From Acidobacteriota bacterium (GTDB lineage Bacteria; Acidobacteriota; Terriglobia; UBA7540), in contig JAKASH010000028.1 of NCBI GenBank assembly GCA_021828225.1, forward strand, positions 1-13,390: DNA of 13,390 nt. The letters run 5' to 3'. The notes below the pieces were generated by a model. That model worked only from the letters and a program-made list of their open reading frames with translations. It did not search any database and was not told the DNA's origin. The position numbers and the translations under genes were made by a program. This document shows positions 1-7,675 of the stretch, piece after piece (the first letter of the stretch is position 1; the number at the start of each line of letters is the position of its first letter).

Positions 1-77
1 CCGTGATGGCTACCAGCTCGTGCCCCCCTATGCCGCGCACAACACGAGAAGTCCGTGCCCTTTCGCCTTTGAAAATC

Positions 78-103
78 CCGCGACGGACAAAACACCGTCG
101 CGG
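78..103 (-). terminator. Hairpin downstream of the AraC gene; possible terminator and part of a repeat
   Basis: The arms CCGCGACGG (78-86) and CCGTCGCGG (95-103) form a perfect 9-bp stem around an 8-nt A-rich loop. Read on the minus strand, the stem is followed by GATTTTC, a short T-run. It lies about 97 nt past the stop of the AraC-type gene, so it could end that transcript. A second, looser pair, GCTCCTG (110-116) and CAGGAGC (131-137), lies between. The hairpin is also part of a sequence that recurs near 2681-2725, so it may be a dispersed repeat serving as a terminator by chance. Confidence 0.45.
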
Positions 104-110
104 CTACCGG
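83..110 (+). repeat. Left copy of a dispersed repeat ('ACGGACAAAA...GGCTACCGG')
   Basis: The block begins ACGGACAAAA and ends GTCGCGGCTACCGG. The same beginning and a near-identical ending (GTCGTGGCTACCGG) recur at 2681-2725 in the same orientation, with a longer and more degenerate middle. A third partial match, GTGATGGCTACCAG, opens the window at 3-16. Shared words on both sides of a variable centre suggest members of one intergenic repeat family rather than chance. No transposase is nearby. Confidence 0.45.
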
Positions 111-199
111 CTCCTGCACCTAAAGCAGGCCAGGAGCTTATGTCCTCTCCATTGAAACTCATAGACAGAATACAGTGGCCCACCAAACGAATGATAGCC

Positions 200-1138
200 T
201 TATTCATCAGCAGACATCTGACGCAGCTTTGTGATGTCGCGTAACGGTGGCGCCCCAAATAACCGGCTGTAATCACGGCTGAACTGCGAAGGGCTCTCGT
301 AGCCTACTTGAAGCGCTGCGGTTGCAGCATCCAGGTGCTCTGACAGCATTAAACGCCTGGCTTCTCGCAAGCGTAGCTGCTTCTGGAACTGTAATGGGCT
401 TAAAGCGGTCATCGACCGGAAGTGATGATGAAACGTAGAACTGCTCATGCGGACATGAGCAGCGAGGTCATCGATACGCAACGGCTGTGTGAAGTTACCC
501 TTCAACCAATCGACCGCACGCGCGATCTGATGACTCTGACTCCCCGCCGACGCAATCTGGCGCAAACGCGTACCTTGATCACCAACGAGTAGCCGGTAAA
601 GGATTTCCCGCTGGATGATCGGTGCAAGGATCGGAATGTCTTTCTCTTCAGCAAGCAAGTCTATCAACCGTTGGAAGGCGGTGAGCAGCGGCAGCGTCAC
701 CTCGCCGGTCGCCATTCCACGGCTTGATTGCTGCGCACGCGGCGGTGGAAGGCTGCTGTCCACCATTAGTTGAGAAATCTCGCGCTGATCAAGCTTCAAC
801 CTGAGCCCCAAGTAAGGCTTCTCCCGGCTCGCTGTGATAATTTGCACAATCGTGGGGAGATGCACGGACGTGATCAGATAATGGTGTGCGTCATACACAT
901 ACGCGTCATCTCCGAGCAGTACGCGCTTGGCCCCTTGTGCGACCAAGCAAATGCTCGGTTCATACATGCCGCTTATCGGCTCGGTCGGTTCATCCCGCCG
1001 AAAAAGTGACAAACCAGGGACTGCGGTTATGTGCCGCTCGCCTTTTTCGGTCCATCGGGCAATGATTTTCCCCAAGGCATCGAGCGCAGCTTCCATGCTG
1101 TTATTCTCAATCTCCTGCATAATGGCCTGATTTCTCAT
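200..1138 (-). CDS. AraC-family transcriptional regulator (YqhC-like, AraC_N + HTH_18)
   Basis: DNA-binding regulator of 312 aa. The N-terminal half (about residues 25-190) resembles the AraC_N type ligand-binding domain; it includes LSLFRRDEPTEPISGMYEPS and CLVAQGAKRVLLGDDAYVYD. The C-terminal ~100 residues hold two helix-turn-helix motifs, including IDDLAAHVRMSSSTFHHHFR and the family signature GYESPSQFSRDYSRLFGAPP. It is transcribed away from an aldo/keto reductase whose start lies 170 nt off. E. coli YqhC, of the same domain type, controls aldehyde reductases, so local control of the reductase is a fair inference. Start choice: the frame stays open to 1195, but a good promoter (-10 at 1156-1161) lies inside that extension, so the ATG at 1138 is preferred; ATG 1120 and ATG 1096 (AGGAG 14 nt upstream) remain possible. 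Effector unknown. Confidence 0.9.
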   Translation of the reverse strand: MRNQAIMQEIENNSMEAALDALGKIIARWTEKGERHITAVPGLSLFRRDEPTEPISGMYEPSICLVAQGAKRVLLGDDAYVYDAHHYLITSVHLPTIVQIITASREKPYLGLRLKLDQREISQLMVDSSLPPPRAQQSSRGMATGEVTLPLLTAFQRLIDLLAEEKDIPILAPIIQREILYRLLVGDQGTRLRQIASAGSQSHQIARAVDWLKGNFTQPLRIDDLAAHVRMSSSTFHHHFRSMTALSPLQFQKQLRLREARRLMLSEHLDAATAALQVGYESPSQFSRDYSRLFGAPPLRDITKLRQMSADE

Positions 1139-1155
1139 GAATTCTTCGTTCTTGA

Positions 1156-1184
1156 ATACTACCTGACCCCACTTCGCGTTACAA
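1156..1184 (-). promoter_or_regulatory. Candidate sigma70 promoter for the AraC gene
   Basis: On the minus strand, TTGTAA (1179-1184) and TAGTAT (1156-1161) are separated by exactly 17 nt. Each hexamer matches the consensus at four of six positions. Transcription would begin near 1149, leaving a leader of about 11 nt before the ATG at 1138. This supports that start and argues against the longer frame opening at 1195. Confidence 0.45.
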
Positions 1185-1188
1185 CTAA

Positions 1189-2316
<1,128 letters not shown>

Positions 2317-2473
2317 ACTTGAGCGGACAGCGATCCGGCCACGTCTTCAACAATAAAATACCAAGCGGGTAGCGAGTTTCAGCTTTCCGAAACTCTGCGG
2401 CTTTTTGCCGGTTTCCAAACCAAGAACCGGAGAGCCTGAAACGCACAGATTCTGCGCGACGCTGCGTGCTTTC

Positions 2474-2558
2474 GCCCCTCCGGGGCTTCGGAAGATTTTA
2501 ACGCCAATAGGGTCCCACGGCTCACGCCGTGGGCTAAAATCTATCGGCCCTCCGGGCC
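2474..2558. repeat. REP-like nested inverted-repeat element
   Basis: Three stem-loops in 85 bp. The left one is GCCCC-TCC-GGGGC (2474-2486) and the right one GGCCC-TCC-GGGCC (2546-2558), both built on the same CCCTCCGGG core. The central stem is CCCACGGC (2514-2521) with GCCGTGGG (2526-2533) around a TCAC loop. Between them, AGATTTTA (2493-2500) is the exact reverse complement of TAAAATCT (2535-2542), so the whole unit can fold as one long imperfect hairpin. This is the architecture of REP/BIME-type elements moved by Y1 (RAYT) transposases. No such transposase lies in the window. Confidence 0.7.
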
Positions 2559-2680
2559 TGGAATGGACCGACGCGGGTGGCGCATCTATCGCCGTTTTGG
2601 CGGTGTGCGTGCGGACATTGAGAACGTGGCATCAGGGCGTGCGGTGCGGGTCGATTATGCCCGTTTGCCGGACTCCTATC

Positions 2681-2725
2681 ACGGACAAAAAAGCCCACGG
2701 CGTAAAATTCGTGTCGTGGCTACCG
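2681..2725 (+). repeat. Right copy of the dispersed repeat, expanded centre
   Basis: Opens with ACGGACAAAAA and closes with GTCGTGGCTACCGG, matching the two ends of the 83-110 block in the same orientation. The middle is about 17 nt longer and only loosely palindromic (CCACGGCG facing CGTGTCGTGG). Together the two copies flank the AraC-reductase pair. Confidence 0.4.
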
Positions 2726-2737
2726 GAGTAAACTCCC

Positions 2738-2760
2738 GCCAGGCGGCTGCCGCGCCTGGC
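2738..2760 (-). terminator. GC-rich hairpin downstream of the OmpA lipoprotein gene
   Basis: GCCAGGCG (2738-2745) and CGCCTGGC (2753-2760) form a perfect 8-bp stem with a 7-nt loop, 55 nt past the stop of the OmpA-family gene on the minus strand. No T-run follows in that direction, so it is at best a weak or Rho-assisted terminator. It may equally belong to the repeat cluster here. Confidence 0.35.
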
Positions 2761-2814
2761 AACAGCCGCCCGCTTTCTGGGAGAAGATCCGACGCTGTAG
2801 AGTAACAAATCAGT

Positions 2815-3573
2815 TTAGTGATTCACACCTCCAGACGACGTCTGGTTGGTTTGCGCCGCTTCTGTCTCGAACTGCGGAACGAGAACGGTGATTTCTACTC
2901 GCCTGTTCGCCGCGCGGCCTTTCCGCGTGTTGTTGGCAGCAGCCGGGGCCTCTTCGCCGTAACCCAAACTGTGGATTTGAACCAACGGGACGTTGTGATT
3001 CAGAGTCAGGTATCGGACAACCGCATCGGCTCGACGCTGGCTCAAGGCCAGATTGTGTTGTTTCGGGCCAGTCACATCGGTATATCCCTGGATCTGGATC
3101 ACGTAATGTTTCAATGGGCCGACAGCCTCGGCGACTTCGTCGAGACTCTGCTTGTTACCCTTCGTCAAGTCACTCTTGTTCAAACCAAACGTAATTGTCG
3201 TGTGGTGAGCGGCTTGATAGTTGTAGATGTTATCGATCATCTTTTGAGCGTGGTTGGCAGCAGAGAGACCGTTTGCCGCCGTTTCGTTAGCGGACTGGGC
3301 GTGCTGGTCCGCTTCCTTAGCGGCCTGGTTGGCCTGGTCCGCGCCGCTTTGCGCTTGAGCTATTCCCGCCTCAGTTTTCTTGTCCAGCTCTTTAATGTCC
3401 TGGGCATTCTGAGACGTTTTCTGATCGACCTTCTGATCGAGGCTTGCGACCCGTGTTTCCAGTGGGGCTTGGTTGTTGCGCACGAACTTGCGCGTGGCAA
3501 TGCAACCCGTAGCCAGCAAAAGCAGTGGGATTATCCCCACAGCAGCTAACTTGGTAGTCTTTGTGGCATTCAT
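2815..3573 (-). CDS. OmpA-family peptidoglycan-associated lipoprotein with coiled-coil spacer
   Basis: A 252-aa outer-membrane lipoprotein expected to tether the outer membrane to peptidoglycan. Residues 1-23 are a lipoprotein signal ending LLLLATGC, with C24 as the lipidation site and no Asp at +2, consistent with outer-membrane sorting. Residues ~35-115 are Ala/Gln/Lys-rich heptads predicted to form a long helical coiled coil, as in Lpp-like spacers. Residues ~125-232 are an OmpA C-terminal domain: GYTDVTGP supplies D166 and LSQRRADAVVRYL supplies R181, the diaminopimelate-binding pair, followed by NRRVEI. A short polar tail ends the protein. GGGAGGAG lies just upstream of the ATG. It is in the same direction as lptE but 188 nt away with a hairpin between, so probably a separate or partly separate transcript. 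Confidence 0.93.
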   Translation of the reverse strand: MNATKTTKLAAVGIIPLLLLATGCIATRKFVRNNQAPLETRVASLDQKVDQKTSQNAQDIKELDKKTEAGIAQAQSGADQANQAAKEADQHAQSANETAANGLSAANHAQKMIDNIYNYQAAHHTTITFGLNKSDLTKGNKQSLDEVAEAVGPLKHYVIQIQGYTDVTGPKQHNLALSQRRADAVVRYLTLNHNVPLVQIHSLGYGEEAPAAANNTRKGRAANRRVEITVLVPQFETEAAQTNQTSSGGVNH

Positions 3574-3660
3574 ACATTCTCCTCCCTACGCCCGCCATAG
3601 CCGGGCGACGGTAAGGTTCCAGCTCTATTCATCCATCACAATAGCTGAGGGGCAGTCCAA

Positions 3661-3687
3661 GGGGAACTGTCAGTTCTGACAGTCCCC
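3661..3687 (-). terminator. Strong hairpin between lptE and the OmpA lipoprotein gene
   Basis: GGGGA-CTGTCAG (3661-3673, one bulged A) pairs with CTGACAG-TCCCC (3676-3687). It sits 75 nt past the lptE stop on the minus strand. No clear T-run follows in that direction, so it may be an attenuating or 3'-stabilising structure, a regulator site for the downstream gene, or a weak terminator. Confidence 0.4.
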
Positions 3688-3761
3688 GTCGGGTGCGATT
3701 TCCGGTACTTCACCGATGCGGCCGGAAGGCAGTGTGAATCCCGCCGAGGCCACATGCCATG

Positions 3762-4295
3762 CTAGAAATTCTCGACGATATCGGTGACCAGGGTGCGGGC
3801 GAAGTCGCGCGACAGGCGGTTCAAGGCGGGCTCGTCTTCCTCGTAGAGCGCGGAGGTGGACTGGCTGACCTGGTACTCCTCGCGGAAGACGTAATGGGGA
3901 TTAGAGAACAGCACCTGTTTGGTGTGAAGATCGATTAACTCGACGCTGGCGTTCACCTGGATCTGGAAGGTGGTGGCCGCACCCGTGTTGGGGTTGTAGG
4001 TCAGGACGCCGGAGCGGACGGAATCGATGGTTCCCTTCAGCTCGGCGTCAGCGCCGGCGGGATTGGGCGTCACTTGAAAGTCCGTCTGCTCCAGAAACTC
4101 GCGCGTGACGGCGGCGGAGACTTTCTGCTCAATCCGGAAGCGGGTGCTTTTGTTGGTGAAGACCGGGATGGCGATGGTCTTGACGTCCGGAGGAAGCCGC
4201 GAGGCAGTGCCGGCCACGTGGTAGCCGCAGGCAACCGACAGCAGAATCGAGCAGGCCGCAAGCGCGGCAGCCGAGGCACGGCGAAGGTGCTTCAT
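3762..4295 (-). CDS. lptE: LptE-family LPS-assembly lipoprotein
   Basis: A 177-aa outer-membrane lipoprotein expected to plug the LptD beta-barrel and help insert lipopolysaccharide in the outer leaflet. The signal peptide ends LLSVACGYHV, placing the lipidated Cys at residue 23, directly followed by the GYH start typical of LptE. Then come TIAIPVFTNKSTRFRIEQ and the beta-rich body (SGVLTYNPNTGAATTFQIQV, VELIDLHTKQVLFSN), with a C-terminal amphipathic helix. Length is normal. The ATG overlaps the stop of the upstream Usg-like gene as ATGA and has no good Shine-Dalgarno sequence of its own, so translation is probably coupled. It closes the psd-pssA-usg-like-lptE operon. No lptD is visible in the window. 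Confidence 0.9.
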   Translation of the reverse strand: MKHLRRASAAALAACSILLSVACGYHVAGTASRLPPDVKTIAIPVFTNKSTRFRIEQKVSAAVTREFLEQTDFQVTPNPAGADAELKGTIDSVRSGVLTYNPNTGAATTFQIQVNASVELIDLHTKQVLFSNPHYVFREEYQVSQSTSALYEEDEPALNRLSRDFARTLVTDIVENF

Positions 4296-5356
4296 TGGAT
4301 GAGGTGCAGCGGCTGGCGCTGGTGGTGCAGCCCCTCCGCAATCTGGACGGCGTTGACCGCCGCAAGCCGCAGGTTGTCCGCAACCGCCCAGAACCAGATG
4401 CCGGCAGGATGCGCGGCATCCGGCTGAATGGCGTCCACCAGGATGTCGTCAGAGCCGGCCGCGTCGGCCTGCGTGGGCGGCTTCTCAGAAGCCCGGTGAA
4501 TGGCAAGCGGCGCACCATCGAGCGCGGCAACCAGGTCGGAAGGCGGCACGCGGCTCTCGGTCTCCACATAGAGGGAAAGGGCGGTGGAATAGAAGACCGG
4601 AACTTGGAACAGCCGTAGCGCCGGCACGGGCAGGCGGCCGCCAAAGTAGGCCTGAAGCTGCTCGCGAATGCGGGACTCCAGCGCGTCGGCGTGCTCGAAC
4701 CCGGCGCCCAGGCGCGGCAGCAGGTTAAAGGCAATCTGGGCGCCGAAAGCCTCTCGCGGAACCTTTTGAAAGCTGAGCAGATTCACCGTCTGCTTCTGCA
4801 GTTCGTCAATGGCGCGCGGCCCCATTTCGGAAGCCGGACTGAAGATCTGGGCCACCGCATTGCGGACCGGGAACCGCGCAGCCACCCGCGCCAACAGGGC
4901 GCTGACCATGATGGCCGCCGCGTGCGGCGCAGTGATAATCCGCAGCCCCTTGCCCCGCTCCGCTTCCTGAGTCGCGGGCGAAGGGCGGCCAAGGGAAGGA
5001 ATGCGCAGGGTGGGAGCAGCGGCCTGCGGAACGCTTGAAGTCAGATCGATGATGGTGCGCAGGCTTCGGGAAGTCTCCCGCTGGCGGCTGGCCTGTTCAA
5101 CCCAGGAATCGAGGTGCTCATGCGGCGCCGCAACAAAGGCGAAATCGAAGTCGGCGGGAATCCCCTCGTGGTACTCGACGGCGGCCCGGCGGCGCCGGCT
5201 GAGATCGACAATAGGCAGATCGGCTTCAGCAGGCTCTCCGGAGACGGTCTTGAGTTCGGCAACGGGGAAATTCCGCTCCTCCAGAACCGTGAGGAGCTCT
5301 CGACCGAGCAGCGAGGACGCGCCAATGACGGCCACGTGATAACCAGCACGCTTCAT
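4292..5356 (-). CDS. Aspartate-semialdehyde dehydrogenase homologue lacking catalytic residues (Usg-like)
   Basis: A 354-aa protein with the full ASD fold order: NAD(P)-binding N-terminus (VAVIGASSLLGRELL, middle Gly of the loop replaced by Ser15), dimerisation/catalytic domain (SEMGPRAIDELQKQ, AFNLLPRLG) and a C-terminal return to the nucleotide domain (WFWAVADNLRLAAVNAVQIA). The nucleophilic Cys expected in the N-C-S/T motif is absent: the site reads APHAAAIM (143-150). The catalytic His expected in VPVxxGH is also absent: it reads VPVFYSTA (252-259). It should therefore not make aspartate semialdehyde. It most resembles the Usg/ASD-like subgroup of unknown function (e.g. E. coli Usg-1, from memory). 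Strong GGAGGAGG lies upstream of the ATG. It overlaps pssA and lptE by 4 nt each (ATGA), which argues for an envelope-linked role, though that role is unknown. Confidence 0.85.
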   Translation of the reverse strand: MKRAGYHVAVIGASSLLGRELLTVLEERNFPVAELKTVSGEPAEADLPIVDLSRRRRAAVEYHEGIPADFDFAFVAAPHEHLDSWVEQASRQRETSRSLRTIIDLTSSVPQAAAPTLRIPSLGRPSPATQEAERGKGLRIITAPHAAAIMVSALLARVAARFPVRNAVAQIFSPASEMGPRAIDELQKQTVNLLSFQKVPREAFGAQIAFNLLPRLGAGFEHADALESRIREQLQAYFGGRLPVPALRLFQVPVFYSTALSLYVETESRVPPSDLVAALDGAPLAIHRASEKPPTQADAAGSDDILVDAIQPDAAHPAGIWFWAVADNLRLAAVNAVQIAEGLHHQRQPLHLIQ

Positions 5357-6237
5357 TGGACCTTTACCTCCTCCGGAGCAGGAGGGTTGGGACGGGGCTT
5401 GGAAGGAATCTCGTGAACGATTCCTGAGAGCGCGTAGGTCAGCGCCAGAATCAGCAGGACGGGCTCCGAGTAAAACACCACTGCCCAGACTATCAGTCCG
5501 ATGAGGATGATGGTCACGTAGGGACGCCGGCGGCGCAGATCAAGCGCCTTGAAACTGTAATAGCGGACCCGGCTGACCATCAGGAAGGCCAGAGCCAACC
5601 CGGTCACAAGCCACACCATGGCAAAAGGCCAGAAGGTCAGCGGGACTTTCTCCCAGTGCACGACGGCGGCAATAACACCCGCAGCGGCCGGAATGGGCAG
5701 GCCAACAAAGTAACGGCGGTCGACGCCGGGCTTGTTGGAGTCAATATTGAATCGTGCCAGGCGCGCCGCCCCGCAAATGAGGTAGGCAAAGGTGACAATC
5801 CAGCCGATGGCCCGCAGATGATGCGTCAAGGGAAGATGCGAAGCGTCAATCGCCGGGCGCACTCCCCAGGAGTAGGCGAGAAGTCCGGGAGCCAGGCCAA
5901 AAGCGATCACGTCGGCGAGCGAGTCGAACTCGCGGCCGAAGTTGGAAGTGGAGTTGGTGAGACGCGCGATGCGGCCATCCAGGCCGTCGAACAGAATGGC
6001 CAGCCCGATCGCCATCGCAGCGTCATCAAAGGCGCTGCTTGCCAGCGAACCGGCAGCCCCGGCAGCCATCAACTGCGCCCCTTGCAACGTCATCAGGATG
6101 GCGTAATACCCGCAGATAAGCGTGCCCACCGTAAACAGGCTCGGCAAGATGTACATGCCGCGCCGCAACCGGTGGTTATTCGGTGCCGTGTCCGCCCCTT
6201 CCTTAACGCTAGGATTCGTTAGATCTGCCGGTTCCAA
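5353..6237 (-). CDS. pssA: CDP-diacylglycerol-serine O-phosphatidyltransferase
   Basis: A 294-aa integral inner-membrane enzyme that joins CDP-diacylglycerol and serine to give phosphatidylserine, the substrate of the Psd encoded just upstream. The CDP-alcohol phosphotransferase motif D-x2-DG-x2-AR-x8-G-x3-D-x3-D is perfect at residues 84-109, with metal ligands D84, D87, D105 and D109. Six or more hydrophobic segments follow the type II PssA pattern. The last ~20 residues are a Pro-rich tail. Start: TTG at 6237, preceded by GGGGAG at an 8-nt spacing, giving a 29-nt overlap with psd; the first ATG in frame (6156, residue 28) lies right at the first membrane segment and lacks a good ribosome-binding site. 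The 3' end overlaps the Usg-like gene by ATGA. Confidence 0.93.
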   Translation of the reverse strand: MEPADLTNPSVKEGADTAPNNHRLRRGMYILPSLFTVGTLICGYYAILMTLQGAQLMAAGAAGSLASSAFDDAAMAIGLAILFDGLDGRIARLTNSTSNFGREFDSLADVIAFGLAPGLLAYSWGVRPAIDASHLPLTHHLRAIGWIVTFAYLICGAARLARFNIDSNKPGVDRRYFVGLPIPAAAGVIAAVVHWEKVPLTFWPFAMVWLVTGLALAFLMVSRVRYYSFKALDLRRRRPYVTIILIGLIVWAVVFYSEPVLLILALTYALSGIVHEIPSKPRPNPPAPEEVKVQ

Positions 6238-6853
6238 TGATGGTGCTCCCCGCCTTGACGTGGTCGCCGACTTTGACGTGGATAGTCACCTCGGGCGAGA
6301 CGAAAACATCCACCCGGGACCCAAACTTGATCATTCCGATGCGCTCTCCGCGCTCAACGCGGTCGCCAATGTTTTTCCAGAAGACGATGCGGCGTGCGAG
6401 AACTCCTGCAATCTGCCGGACAACAACCTCGCCTGCTTCGCCGGCAACCGTGAAAGTGTTGCGCTCATTCTCCACCGAGGCACGCGGCTCGGAGGCCATC
6501 CGAAACGACCCTTTCCGATAGACCACACTCTGAATGGTTCCGGCAACGGGCGAGCGGTTCACATGAACGTTAAAAGGCGACATGAAAATGCTGATGCGCT
6601 GGCGAGAACAACCAGCCTCTTCTTCTTTCCGAACCTCCACCACGCGCCCGTCCGCAGGAGAAACAAGAACCCCCGCGCCCGCCGGAACGAGCCGGTCAGG
6701 GTCTCGGAAGAAATTCAGGACCAGCAACGCAAGGATGAAGAAGAAAGCGGCGGCAAAAAAGAGAAACTTCCCTGGCCAGAGAAACCCGAGACCCAGCAGC
6801 CCGCCTCCCACTAAAAACAGGGGCAGGCCGTACCAGTACCCTTCTTTTACCAT
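6209..6853 (-). CDS. psd: Phosphatidylserine decarboxylase, short (PSD-A) type
   Basis: A 214-aa proenzyme that decarboxylates phosphatidylserine to phosphatidylethanolamine at the inner membrane. Two hydrophobic segments (about residues 8-27 and 29-48) anchor it. Family landmarks in order are NFFRDPDR, VSPADGRVV, SIFMSPFNVHVNRSPVAGTI, and RIVFWKNIGDRVERGERIGM. Near the C-terminus KAGSTIIG supplies the Gly-Ser self-cleavage site; S203 would become the pyruvoyl group, leaving a short alpha chain of 12 residues. Start: ATG 6853 fits the usual length of this type. The frame stays open to 6955, but that extension looks unlike the family. A possible ribosome-binding AAGGG is only 2 nt from the ATG, so initiation may be inefficient. 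First gene of the phospholipid/LPS operon; substrate supplied by the adjacent pssA. Confidence 0.93.
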   Translation of the reverse strand: MVKEGYWYGLPLFLVGGGLLGLGFLWPGKFLFFAAAFFFILALLVLNFFRDPDRLVPAGAGVLVSPADGRVVEVRKEEEAGCSRQRISIFMSPFNVHVNRSPVAGTIQSVVYRKGSFRMASEPRASVENERNTFTVAGEAGEVVVRQIAGVLARRIVFWKNIGDRVERGERIGMIKFGSRVDVFVSPEVTIHVKVGDHVKAGSTIIGTGRSNES

Positions 6854-7000
6854 AACCCTTGGGTGTGCAGCCCCGCCCCTGTCCACGTACAATCCTGCAG
6901 AGGGCCAGAACCCGTCGCAATTGGGTACATTACCCCATGCCCTCCCGCAACGCATCTTGTTGCGAGGAAGGGATTCACTCCTGCTCGACCATCCACTTCA

Positions 7001-7228
7001 CTAGGCAGCAGTTCTGCCGCTCTTCAGCAACGCGGCCATTTGATCCTTCAGCCGCAGCTTAAGCTTTTTCAGTCTGACTTCCTCAAGCTTCTCTTGGTCA
7101 GAAAGGAAAGGCTTGGCCTCTAAACGTTCCAGCTCGGCTGCGTACCTGGTGTGTTCTTCGTGAAGGCGTTGATATTCATCGTTATCGGCCATCAATTTAT
7201 CCCGGACGGCCTCGGTAGGGGTGCTCAC
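7001..7228 (-). CDS. DUF465 / YdcH-family small helical protein
   Basis: A 75-aa, highly charged, all-helical protein. The pattern YQRLHEEHTRYAAELERLEA followed by EEVRLKKLKLRLKDQMAALL is the YdcH/DUF465 two-helix hairpin signature (a conserved L-K-K-x-K-L-x-L-K-D stretch). No signal peptide or membrane segment. Its function is not established in any organism I can name with confidence. It starts with GTG at 7228, supported by AGGAGG ten nt upstream. It lies 147 nt before psd in the same direction, so it could share the transcript, but nothing else ties it to phospholipid synthesis. Confidence 0.85.
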   Translation of the reverse strand: MSTPTEAVRDKLMADNDEYQRLHEEHTRYAAELERLEAKPFLSDQEKLEEVRLKKLKLRLKDQMAALLKSGRTAA

Positions 7229-7390
7229 TGGTGTGCCACCTCCTGCTCATGTATATTTTACTCTCGTCAGGCTAACACACACCAGCACCCGGTTCAAGCC
7301 GGAAAGATGCCCATGCGTTGAGGCTGGGCAAGTTCATGGGCAAGAAATCCACAAGGCCTGCAAAAACTGTTCAAAAACTATGTGGAAAAG

Positions 7391-7418
7391 AAAAACCCGG
7401 CCGATCGGCCGGGTTTTT
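7391..7418. terminator. Bidirectional rho-independent terminator (28-bp perfect palindrome)
   Basis: The half-site AAAAACCCGGCCGA is followed immediately by its exact reverse complement, giving a GC-rich stem bordered by A5 on one side and T5 on the other. It therefore ends with a T-run on either strand. It lies 83 nt past the stop of the 57-aa peptide gene on the minus strand and insulates the DUF465-psd block from it. Confidence 0.92.
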
Positions 7419-7501
7419 CTGTGGCAGTGGCTACCACCAAGTCTGCAGTTCTTAAGAGAAACGGAAGGGGCGGATGACTGCTGACCGCCAAAAAGTATCC
7501 C

Positions 7502-7675
7502 CTACTGACCCTTCTTCATTCCTTTTTTGGCGCCGTGCTTCTTGGCGTGCTTGGTGTGTTTCTTGCTGGTCTGGGTCGTAGTTGCATGCTTCTTGCTGTG
7601 TTTCTTGGCAAACGCCGGCATCGACAGAGTCGTGGCCATAGCCAGAGCTGCCATAAGGGTAAGGAACTTCTTCAT
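7502..7675 (-). CDS. Small secreted Lys/His-rich peptide
   Basis: A 57-aa product. Residues 1-23 form a clear Sec signal peptide (MKKFLTLMAALAMATTLSMP then AFA), with cleavage expected after the AFA. The 34-residue mature part contains 13 Lys and 5 His, no acidic residue and no Cys, in repeating KKH / SKKH / KHAKKH units. It would be a strongly basic, disordered periplasmic or secreted peptide. Small Lys/His/Ala-rich secreted proteins have been annotated as acid-shock-like, but homology to Asr cannot be claimed from composition alone. GGAGG lies 11 nt before the ATG; the open frame reaching 7768 lacks support. It stands alone, ended by the terminator at 7391-7418. Possible roles are metal or proton buffering, or binding to anionic surfaces; all are guesses. 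Confidence 0.8.
   Translation of the reverse strand: MKKFLTLMAALAMATTLSMPAFAKKHSKKHATTTQTSKKHTKHAKKHGAKKGMKKGQ

Larger units (their letters stand above)
2317..2814. other. Intergenic region between convergent genes, repeat-rich, no supported gene
   Basis: About 500 nt between the reductase (plus) and the OmpA lipoprotein (minus), which converge here. It contains a nested inverted-repeat element (2474-2558), the right copy of the dispersed repeat (2681-2725) and a GC hairpin (2738-2760). Open frames at 2405-2731 and 2563-2805 run straight through the palindromes and show no recognisable domain or Shine-Dalgarno sequence. The stretch 2563-2680 has no feature I can identify; a decayed gene fragment cannot be excluded. 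Confidence 0.6.

Noticed and set aside
2405..2805. Two overlapping plus-strand frames in the convergent spacer
   Set aside because: They read through the palindromic repeat element, lack a Shine-Dalgarno sequence and show no domain. A decayed gene fragment cannot be ruled out, but there is no positive evidence.
2818..3549. Plus-strand open frame opposite the OmpA lipoprotein
   Set aside because: Antisense shadow; low-complexity hydrophobic translation caused by the Ala/Gln-rich coiled coil on the other strand.
4292..5356. Calling this gene asd (functional aspartate-semialdehyde dehydrogenase)
   Set aside because: Both the catalytic Cys and the catalytic His are replaced, so the enzymatic name would mislead.
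6854..6955. N-terminal extension of psd to 6955
   Set aside because: The extra 34 residues are unlike the family and precede the normal membrane anchor; ATG 6853 gives the standard length.
7285..7305. TPsiC-like GGTTCAAGCC suggesting a tRNA
   Set aside because: No matching acceptor stem, D-arm or anticodon arm is found around it on either strand.
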